Origin: Acidimicrobiales bacterium
GTDB taxonomy: Bacteria; Actinomycetota; Acidimicrobiia; Acidimicrobiales; VFJN01
Direction of reading: 5' to 3'
Length of the DNA stretch: 6,002 bases
NCBI GenBank assembly: GCA_016936035.1
Contig: JAFGPU010000025.1
Coordinates: 1-6,002 of the forward strand
Part shown: piece by piece, positions 1-5,416 of the stretch
How the letters are laid out: the number at the start of each line of letters is the position of its first letter
Numbering within the stretch: position 1 is the stretch's first letter
Position numbers and translations under genes: made by a program
Notes under the pieces: model-generated
What the model was told of the DNA's origin: nothing
The model's database searches: none
Seen by the model: only the letters and a program-made list of their open reading frames with translations

Positions 1-1058
1 CCCGAGGCCGACACGATGATGATCGGGCCCCGCAGGTCGGCGAGCGCCTTCGACTCGTCGACGTCGCGCACCTCGACCATCCGGCCGGCGTCGAACGGAT
101 CGGCGACGGCGGCGAGCTCGGGATCGATTTCGGCCTCGCCCTTGGCGACGGCCTCGCGGTACACGCGCAGCGCCGCCAGCGCCATCGGCGAGTCGACGTA
201 CACGGGCAGCGACGGGATGGCGCCCTCGCCGACGAGTCGGCGCAGGTGGTACAGCACCACCTCGGTGCGGTCGACGGCGAACGCGGGAATCAGCACCGTG
301 CCGCCGCGCCCGGCCGTGCGGACGATGGTGTCGGCGAAGCGCTCGATGGCGCCGGCGTCGTCGTGGCGGCGGTCGCCGTAGGTCGACTCGACCACCACGG
401 TGTCGGCGTCGCCGATCGGTGACGGCGGCTGCAGGATCGGGTGGTGGGGGCGGCCGAGATCACCGCTGAACACGACGCGCCGGTCGCCGGCGTCGGCCAG
501 GCGCAGCGTCACGGTGGCGGACCCCAGGATGTGCCCGGCGGGGTGCATCGTCAGGTGCACGCCGTGGGCGATCTCGACCTCCTCGCCGAACGCCTGCGGC
601 TCGAACTGCCGCAACGCCCAGCGGGCGTCGTCCTCGGTGTAGAGCGGCAGCGCCGGGTGGTGCTTCGAGAAGCCCTTGCGGTTGGCGTAGGCGGCCTCTT
701 CCTCCTGGAGGTGCCCGGAGTCGGGCAGCACGATGCCCGCGAGAGCGGTGGTGCCCGACGTCGCGTGCACCGAGCCGCGGAAGCCGTCGCGGGTCAGCAC
801 CGGCAGGTAGCCGACGTGGTCGACGTGGGCGTGGGTGATCGCCACCGCGTCGATGCTCGACGGCGGCACGGGGAAGGGCTCCCAGTTGCGGAGGCGCAGC
901 GCCTTCAGGCCCTGGAAGAGGCCGGCGTCGACGAGCACGCGGGCATCGGGGGTGTCGACCAGGAACCGGCTGCCGGTCACGGTGCCGGCCCCTCCGAGGA
1001 AGGTGAGCACCGGCACGTCGGGCCGGTCGGCCGGGCGGCGGGGGAGGCGTTCGGTCAC
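1..1058 (-). CDS. beta-CASP metallo-beta-lactamase fold ribonuclease/nuclease, C-terminus cut by window edge
   Basis: Predicted zinc-dependent phosphodiesterase of the CPSF73/TTHA0252-like beta-CASP group, expected to act on RNA in the cytoplasm. The 352 visible codons show the family motifs in order: an N-terminal strand with GGAGTVTGS (22-30), the HxHxDH metal motif as THAHVDH (H76, H78, D80, H81), the third histidine in GHILGSA (H176), the metal-bridging aspartate in FSGDLGR (D200), and beta-CASP motif A as ESTYGDR (E224). The visible part ends at IIIVSAS, which in relatives precedes the last conserved histidine motifs. Roughly 100 residues should therefore lie beyond the left edge. The GTG start (1058-1056) overlaps the TGA of the upstream ATPase gene as GTGA. 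There is no good Shine-Dalgarno, so translational coupling is likely. The family is certain; RNA versus DNA substrate is inferred from relatives, and some beta-CASP enzymes act on DNA. Confidence 0.93.
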   Translation of the reverse strand, partial: MTERLPRRPADRPDVPVLTFLGGAGTVTGSRFLVDTPDARVLVDAGLFQGLKALRLRNWEPFPVPPSSIDAVAITHAHVDHVGYLPVLTRDGFRGSVHATSGTTALAGIVLPDSGHLQEEEAAYANRKGFSKHHPALPLYTEDDARWALRQFEPQAFGEEVEIAHGVHLTMHPAGHILGSATVTLRLADAGDRRVVFSGDLGRPHHPILQPPSPIGDADTVVVESTYGDRRHDDAGAIERFADTIVRTAGRGGTVLIPAFAVDRTEVVLYHLRRLVGEGAIPSLPVYVDSPMALAALRVYREAVAKGEAEIDPELAAVADPFDAGRMVEVRDVDESKALADLRGPIIIVSAS

Positions 1059-1732
1059 GGGCGGGTCGCCGTGGCGTGGCGGGCCCCGTCGTCGCTGACG
1101 ACCCGGTCGAGGATGGCGAGGCCCGCCGTGATCTTGCGGAGGAACGAGGGGTCGTGGGGCACCAGGTGGAACTGGGGGTGCGGCGCCCAGAGGGCCCGAA
1201 GCCGGTGGTCGAGGTCGATGGCCAGCGCGTTCGTCTCGATGCGGTAGCGGTTGCCGCCCTCGACCGCGATGCCCCCGACGGCGGCGGTCTCGAAGAACAG
1301 CACCACGTCGTACCGGGCGAGCTCGTCCGCGTGGGTGGTGCCCATCGCGGCGAAGAACTCGTCGGGGCCGTCGGGCCAGTAGGCGGCGCCGTCGACGGTG
1401 CCGCGGTCGCAGAGCTGCACCCGCTCCGGGTACAGGGCCGCCTGGACGTCCTCGAGGTTGCGTTGCACACCGAAGATCGCCCGTTGCGTGGCGTACCGGG
1501 CGAAGGGGTCGTCCACGCGGGGGAAGCCGCCGGCGAACAGGATCGTCGCCGACTCGGGCACCACCACGACCCGGGCGCCGATCTCGCGCCGGAACAGGTC
1601 GGCGGCCGTGGTCTTCCCGCCGCCCGGGCCGCCGGTGAGAACGATGCGCAGCACGCCGTCGTCGCCGCGGCTCAGGGGCGGTCGGTCCTGCCGGTCGTGG
1701 TGATGCGCGCCGCCCTCGGGGATACCTGCCAT
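1055..1732 (-). CDS. P-loop AAA-type ATPase / small-molecule kinase-like protein (AAA_28/NadR-kinase-like)
   Basis: A 225-residue protein counted from ATG 1732. It has a clear Walker A (GGPGGGKTT, G34-T42). A following strand, VVVVPESA (55-62), and the CDRGTVDG motif (108-115) resemble the DRG motif of AAA_28 and NadR-type nucleoside kinases. A hydrophobic strand ending in YDVVLFFE (141-148) is a Walker-B-like element. It probably binds ATP and phosphorylates or gates a small substrate or nucleic-acid end, but the substrate cannot be read from the sequence. Start: ATG 1732 is preceded by GAGGGA at 10 nt spacing, and the following 26 codons are GC3-rich like real coding. ATG 1750 and GTG 1654 are alternatives; the GTG lies four codons before the first beta strand, where relatives usually begin, but it lacks a ribosome site. 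The gene lies 68 bp after dinB and overlaps the nuclease gene by 4 bp, suggesting a shared pathway with the nuclease. Confidence 0.85.
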   Translation of the reverse strand: MAGIPEGGAHHHDRQDRPPLSRGDDGVLRIVLTGGPGGGKTTAADLFRREIGARVVVVPESATILFAGGFPRVDDPFARYATQRAIFGVQRNLEDVQAALYPERVQLCDRGTVDGAAYWPDGPDEFFAAMGTTHADELARYDVVLFFETAAVGGIAVEGGNRYRIETNALAIDLDHRLRALWAPHPQFHLVPHDPSFLRKITAGLAILDRVVSDDGARHATATRP

Positions 1733-1800
1733 GGCTGGATCATCCCTCATCGCCGGGGCGGAGCACGACGGCCCTTGGTCCCGCGGGCACCCGCCGAGGG

Positions 1801-2991
1801 TCAGTCCGGCAGCACGGGCATCGCCACGCCCTGGTCGCGGCCCAGGTGCACCGCGCGGGTCACCGCCGTGGCGCCGAAGCGTTCGCGCACGTCGTCGAGG
1901 GCGGTGTCGAGGGCACCGCGGTCGCGCTGGTCGAAGGGGAGGGCGAGCTGGACGGCATCGGCGTCGGCCAGGTTGCCGACGGCGACGCCGACGAGGGTGA
2001 GGCCCCGGTGCCGGATCATCGGTGCGGCGCCGGCCAGCAGGTCGCGCACCGCCGCCAGGATCGCTCGGGTGTCGGCGGTCGCCTGCACGAGGGTGTGCGA
2101 GCGCGCCGTGCGCGAGAAGTCGTCGAAGCGCAGGCGGAGCGTGATCGTCCGCCCCACGCGCCCGGCATCGCGCATCCGGCGGGTGACCCGGTCGACCAGC
2201 GCGATGGCGACGGCGTCGACGTCGTCGGGCGACCGCCTGGCTCGCGCCAGTGCCCGCTGGGCGCCGACCGAACGCCGCCGCCGGCCGACCGCGACGGGAC
2301 GGGGGTCGCGGTTGTGGGCAAGGGCATGGAGGTGCCGACCGGCGGCCCGGCCCAGCATGGCCACCAGCGCCGTCTCGGGGAGCCGGGACAGGTCGCCGAC
2401 CGTCGTGATGCCCCGGTTGTGGAGCTTCTCGGCCGTCACCGGCCCGACGCCCCACAGGCGCTCGACGGGCAGTGGGTGGAGGAACGCGAGCTCGCCACCC
2501 GGCGGCACCACGAGCAGGCCGTCCGGCTTCGCGGCCGCGCTGGCCACCTTGGCGAGGAACTTGGTGGTGGCGGCACCGATGGTGATGGGCAGGCCGACCT
2601 GGTCGAGCACCTCGGCCCGGAGACGGAGGGCGATGGCGCGGGGTGCGCCGGCGGTGCGCCGCAGCCCGCCCACGTCGAGGAACGCCTCGTCGATCGAGAT
2701 GCCTTCGACCAGGGGCGTGGTGCGCTCGAACACCGCGAACACGGCGGCGCTCGCCTCGGCGTACGCCGCCATGCGGGGCTCGACGACCACGGCCCGGGGG
2801 CACAGTGCCCGGGCCTGCGCTCCGCCCATCGCCGAGCGGACCCCGTGCGCCCGGGCCTCGTAGCTGGCGGCCATGACGACGCCGCCGCCGACGATGACGG
2901 GGCGGCCCCGCAGCCGGGGGTCGTCGCGTTGCTCGACCGACGCGAAGAAGGCGTCGAGGTCGGCGTGCAGGATGCTCGCCTGCTGACGCAC
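1801..2991 (-). CDS. dinB: DNA polymerase IV (Y-family translesion polymerase)
   Basis: Low-fidelity polymerase that copies past damaged bases. Numbered from GTG 2991 (396 aa), the palm/finger motifs are HADLDAFFASVE with metal ligand D11 and steric-gate F16, SYEARAHGVRSAM (43-55, with Y44 and R47 for the incoming nucleotide), and SIDEAFLDV with catalytic D101 and E102. TKFLAKVAS lies near 143-151. A helix-hairpin-helix thumb segment, LWGVGPVTAEKL, starts near 180, and the little-finger domain follows from about 232. QLALPF (348-353) resembles the sliding-clamp binding motif QLxLxF. Length and all key residues are normal. The reading frame stays open to a TTG at 3012 (403 aa), but that start lies upstream of the SOS box and the likely promoter. 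GTG 2991 directly follows the box and still leaves a normal short N-terminal lead. Regulation by LexA is predicted. Function is certain; the exact start is inferred. Confidence 0.95.
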   Translation of the reverse strand: MRQQASILHADLDAFFASVEQRDDPRLRGRPVIVGGGVVMAASYEARAHGVRSAMGGAQARALCPRAVVVEPRMAAYAEASAAVFAVFERTTPLVEGISIDEAFLDVGGLRRTAGAPRAIALRLRAEVLDQVGLPITIGAATTKFLAKVASAAAKPDGLLVVPPGGELAFLHPLPVERLWGVGPVTAEKLHNRGITTVGDLSRLPETALVAMLGRAAGRHLHALAHNRDPRPVAVGRRRRSVGAQRALARARRSPDDVDAVAIALVDRVTRRMRDAGRVGRTITLRLRFDDFSRTARSHTLVQATADTRAILAAVRDLLAGAAPMIRHRGLTLVGVAVGNLADADAVQLALPFDQRDRGALDTALDDVRERFGATAVTRAVHLGRDQGVAMPVLPD

Positions 2992-3004
2992 GAACACATG
3001 TTCG
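2991..3004. promoter_or_regulatory. SOS box (LexA operator) of dinB
   Basis: The palindrome CGAACACATGTTCG matches the Gram-positive/actinobacterial LexA consensus CGAAC-N4-GTTCG in all ten fixed positions. It lies at the 5' end of dinB, a classic SOS gene, and covers the proposed -10 element, so bound LexA would block transcription initiation. It also falls inside the longest possible dinB reading frame (TTG 3012), which argues against that start. LexA binding is inferred from the motif and the gene context. Confidence 0.8.
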
Positions 3005-3026
3005 CAGCCCAAGCGCGGTCAGGCAA
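2992..3026 (-). promoter_or_regulatory. putative dinB promoter, consistent with leaderless transcription
   Basis: On the minus strand TTGCCT (3026-3021) is a fair -35 (TTG plus one further match to TTGACA). A 17-nt spacer follows, then GAACAT (3003-2998) as a weak -10. Six bases later comes GTG 2991. The expected +1 therefore coincides with the start codon, the geometry of leaderless actinobacterial mRNAs. The -10 matches only three of six consensus bases, so this rests on spacing and on overlap with the SOS box. Confidence 0.4.
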
Positions 3027-3135
3027 CCCGTCCTGGCGCGGCCGGGGCACGTATCGCGTCGTCGGCGTCCGGGAAGACCTCCGTCATCGACGTCACCGTG
3101 TCCGTCGCCGGCCCCCTGGGGGAGGTCATCGGCCG
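3005..3135. other. divergent intergenic region between dinB and the channel-antiporter operon
   Basis: This non-coding stretch separates the divergent dinB and channel genes. It holds the upstream part of the proposed dinB promoter and, at its right end, the ribosome binding site of the channel gene. I cannot identify a convincing -35/-10 pair for the rightward operon; the only slightly AT-richer patch is the GTATC around 3051-3055. A perfect odd palindrome CCCCCTGGGGG (3112-3122) abuts the ribosome site. Confidence 0.6.
3121..3125 (+). promoter_or_regulatory. ribosome binding site of the channel gene
   Basis: GGAGG lies 10 nt before ATG 3136 and is the best Shine-Dalgarno in the window. It supports that ATG over any upstream GTG in the same open frame. 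The site follows a run of C's in the palindrome CCCCCTGGGGG (3112-3122), so the G-rich part could be paired in the mRNA. Confidence 0.6.
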
Positions 3136-4131
3136 ATGAGCGTCCTGCTCCTCGTGGCCGGCGTGCTCGTCGTGTTCGTGGCGCTGTTCGACGCCGCCTG
3201 GACCACGGTCGCGACGGCCAGTGGCGCCGGGCCGATCAGCCGCCGGCTCGCCCCGTGGTTGTGGGGGCGAGCCCTCGCTCTCCACCACCGCCGTCCCTCG
3301 CACGGCGGGCTGGCGGCGGCGGGCGTGGGGATCATCGTCGCCGTGTTCCTCACCTGGATCGGTCTGGTCCTCAGCGGTTGGGCGCTCGTCTTCGCGTCGT
3401 CGGACGGTGCGGTGCGGGCCGCCTCGACCGGGCGTTCCGCCGATCTGGTCGAGAGGCTGTACTTCACCGGCTACACCGTCTTCACGCTGGGCAACGGTGA
3501 GTACCGTCCGGGCCTGGGGTGGTGGCAGATCCTGACCGTCGTCGCCACCGCGACGGGCCTGGTGCTGGTCACCCTCGCCATCACCTTCCTGGTTCCGTTG
3601 GCCGGTGCGGCGGCCGGTCGTCGGCAGCTGGCCAGCACCGTCGCGTCGCTCGGGGAGGGACCGCACGCGATCGTGGCCAACGCGTGGACGGGCCGCGGCT
3701 TCGGCACGCTGTCGCAGCACCTGGTGGCGCTGACCTCGCTGGTGCACGCCACCCGGCAGGAGCACCTGACCTACCCCATGCTCCACTTCTTCCACAGCGA
3801 GACGCCCGGCAGCGCGGCGGCGGTCGGCATCACCCACCTCGGCCAGGCGTTGCAGCTGCTCGACCACGGGGTGGCCGCCGACGTGCGGCTCGATCCGGCT
3901 GCCACGGGCCCCCTCGGCCGCGCCATCGACGGCTTCCTCGAGACGTTGGAGGGCGTCCACATCTCGGCGGACGCATCGCCGCTGGTCGCGCCGGACCTCG
4001 AGCCGCTGCGCGCCGCGGGCATCCCGACCGTCGACGACGCGACCTACGCCCAGGCCGCGCCGGCGAGCGAGCCGCAGCGGAGGCTGCTCGCCGCCCTCCT
4101 GGGCGAGGACGGCTGGCCCCAGAGCGCATGA
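3136..4131 (+). CDS. two-TM potassium-channel-like membrane protein with atypical filter
   Basis: A 331-residue protein in the inner membrane. A first hydrophobic segment (about 3-25) is followed by a basic loop, an outer helix (about 62-88), a pore-helix region LYFTGYTVF (108-116), a filter-like TLGNGEY (117-123) and an inner helix (about 129-155). This is the layout of an ion-channel pore of the Ion_trans_2 type. The filter departs from the canonical TVGYGD: tyrosine is replaced by Asn120 and the acidic residue is Glu122. The cytoplasmic tail (about 160-331) has no Rossmann GxGxxG motif, so it is not an obvious RCK domain. It contains an H/F-rich patch, YPMLHFFHS (213-221), after a helical stretch. 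The TGA overlaps the ATG of the antiporter gene, indicating co-translation. The pore-type fold is well supported; K+ selectivity is uncertain because of the filter. Start chosen by GGAGG 10 nt upstream. Confidence 0.8.
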   Translation: MSVLLLVAGVLVVFVALFDAAWTTVATASGAGPISRRLAPWLWGRALALHHRRPSHGGLAAAGVGIIVAVFLTWIGLVLSGWALVFASSDGAVRAASTGRSADLVERLYFTGYTVFTLGNGEYRPGLGWWQILTVVATATGLVLVTLAITFLVPLAGAAAGRRQLASTVASLGEGPHAIVANAWTGRGFGTLSQHLVALTSLVHATRQEHLTYPMLHFFHSETPGSAAAVGITHLGQALQLLDHGVAADVRLDPAATGPLGRAIDGFLETLEGVHISADASPLVAPDLEPLRAAGIPTVDDATYAQAAPASEPQRRLLAALLGEDGWPQSA

Positions 4132-5396
4132 TCCACGCCGATCGGGTCCTCGTCCTGGTGGGCCTCGCCCTGGTGGTCCTGGGCCTGTCGTCGCGCCTGG
4201 TGAAGCGGCACTCGCTGAGTCCCGTGCTGCTGGCCCTCGGCGCCGGTGTCGCCGTGGGTCCGCACGCCCTCGACCTGCTCGACCCCGAGGCGGTCGTCCC
4301 GCGAGCCGACCTGCTCGAGCAGCTGGCGCGGGTCGCCCTGGCCCTGTCGGTGTTCGACATCGCGCTGCGCACCGACCCGCGCGACCTGTGGGACAACCGC
4401 TGGCGGCTGGCGGTGCTGCTCGGCGCGCTCATGCCGGCCATGTGGCTGCTGACGGGACTGGGGGCCGCCCTGGTGCTGGGCCTGCCGGTCGCGGTGGCCG
4501 CAGTGCTGGGTGCGGTCCTGACCCCGACCGACCCGGCGGTGGCATCGGCACTGGTCACCGGGGTCACACCCAACCGCCTCCTTCCCCGGCGGGTGCGGAT
4601 GAGCCTGCAGCTCGAGGCTGGTGCGAACGACGGCCTGGCGCTGCCGTTCGTGCTGCTCGCCGGCCTGCTCGCGACCCGTCCGGGCGACGAGGTGGCGGGG
4701 GCGTGGGCCGCCGAGGCGGGGCGTGAGCTCGGGATCGCGCTGGTCGTCGGTGCCGTGCTCGGCCTGCTGATGCGGTGGCTCACCGATCTCGCGGGGGTGG
4801 AGCGGCTGGCGGAGGAGGACTGGTTCCCCCTCGCCAGCACGGGCGTGTCGCTCACCGTGCTCGGGGCGGCGCACCTTCTCGGCGGCTCGGGGATCCTCGC
4901 CGCGTTCGTCGCCGGGCTGCTGTTCAGCGAGGGTCTGCCCGACGAGCTGCGGCGCCCGATCCACACGGTGCACAGGTCGGTCGCCAAGGTCGCCCTCACG
5001 GTCGTCTTCCTGGCGTTCGGCACGGTCCTGCCGATCGACGCCTGGTGGCCGCTGCTGGGGGCGGGCGGGGTGGTCTTCGCCGTGTGGGCGCTGGTGCTGC
5101 GTCGGCTGCCGGCGGCGTACCCGCTGCTGCGGCTCACCTCGACCGGCCCCGTCTCGGCGGCGTTCATGGGATGGTCGGGCCCGCTGGGCGTGGCTGCGAT
5201 CTACTACCTCGCGTTCATCGAGCGCTACGACATCGAGCACGCCGAGCGGGTGTTCGTGGCGGGCTCGCTGGCGATCGCCGTGTCGGTGCTGGGCCAGGCG
5301 CTGACCTCGACGCACGTCGTGCACGCGTACCGGAGGATCGTCGGGGAGGAGGTCCCCGAGGGCGAGTCGCTCGAGGTGGAGGGGCCCCTGCCGTGA
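4128..5396 (+). CDS. CPA1/NhaP-type cation:proton antiporter
   Basis: A 422-residue integral membrane protein with about 12-13 hydrophobic helices and a short charged tail (from about 402), predicted to exchange Na+ or K+ for H+. Family signatures are visible: TPTDP (132-136, the TDP of the unwound helix) and QLEAGANDGLALP (161-173). Asn167-Asp168 is the ND pair of electroneutral CPA1 exchangers, with Glu163 upstream. SGILAAFVAGLLFSEG (254-269) and FMGWSGPLGVAAIYY (346-360) are also typical. In the last motif the position often held by arginine in GPRG is Leu353. The ATG lies inside the ATGA overlap with the channel gene. No Shine-Dalgarno is well placed, so translation probably depends on the upstream gene. 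No C-terminal TrkA or CBS domain is attached, and the channel partner may supply regulation (inference). Ion specificity cannot be read. Confidence 0.93.
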   Translation: MIHADRVLVLVGLALVVLGLSSRLVKRHSLSPVLLALGAGVAVGPHALDLLDPEAVVPRADLLEQLARVALALSVFDIALRTDPRDLWDNRWRLAVLLGALMPAMWLLTGLGAALVLGLPVAVAAVLGAVLTPTDPAVASALVTGVTPNRLLPRRVRMSLQLEAGANDGLALPFVLLAGLLATRPGDEVAGAWAAEAGRELGIALVVGAVLGLLMRWLTDLAGVERLAEEDWFPLASTGVSLTVLGAAHLLGGSGILAAFVAGLLFSEGLPDELRRPIHTVHRSVAKVALTVVFLAFGTVLPIDAWWPLLGAGGVVFAVWALVLRRLPAAYPLLRLTSTGPVSAAFMGWSGPLGVAAIYYLAFIERYDIEHAERVFVAGSLAIAVSVLGQALTSTHVVHAYRRIVGEEVPEGESLEVEGPLP

Positions 5397-5402
5397 GGTG
5401 GG

Positions 5403-5416
5403 CCGGTCACCACCGG
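5403..5416. terminator. weak inverted repeat at the convergent gene ends
   Basis: CCGGT-CACC-ACCGG forms a 5-bp stem with a 4-nt loop. It spans the stop codon of the baeRF gene, 7 bp after the antiporter stop. There is no T-tract on either strand, so it is at best a weak bidirectional stop or pause signal. Confidence 0.22.

Noticed and set aside
1733..1800. Possible terminator or promoter between dinB and the ATPase gene
   Set aside because: Only a GCGGG-TG-CCCGC type element with a two-base loop and no T-tract, and no convincing -35/-10. This is too weak to annotate.
1076..2863. Plus-strand open frame of 595 codons opposite the ATPase and dinB genes
   Set aside because: Its composition is dominated by Arg/Ala/Pro/Gly with no domain, and it is fully antisense to two well-supported genes.
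3019..3087. Possible 22-codon minus-strand leader peptide upstream of dinB (ATG 3087 to TGA 3019)
   Set aside because: It has no ribosome site, AT-ending codons atypical of this genome, and its end overlaps the proposed -35. No attenuation-like features are visible.
1846..4131. Very long plus-strand open frame (761 codons) running antisense over dinB into the channel gene
   Set aside because: Only the part after ATG 3136 makes a recognisable protein. The upstream part is low-complexity translation opposite dinB, a usual artefact of high GC with few stop codons.
3830..5324. Long minus-strand open frames opposite the antiporter gene
   Set aside because: The translations are rich in Arg, Ser, Pro and Gln without hydrophobic cores or motifs, while the plus strand encodes clear antiporter motifs throughout.
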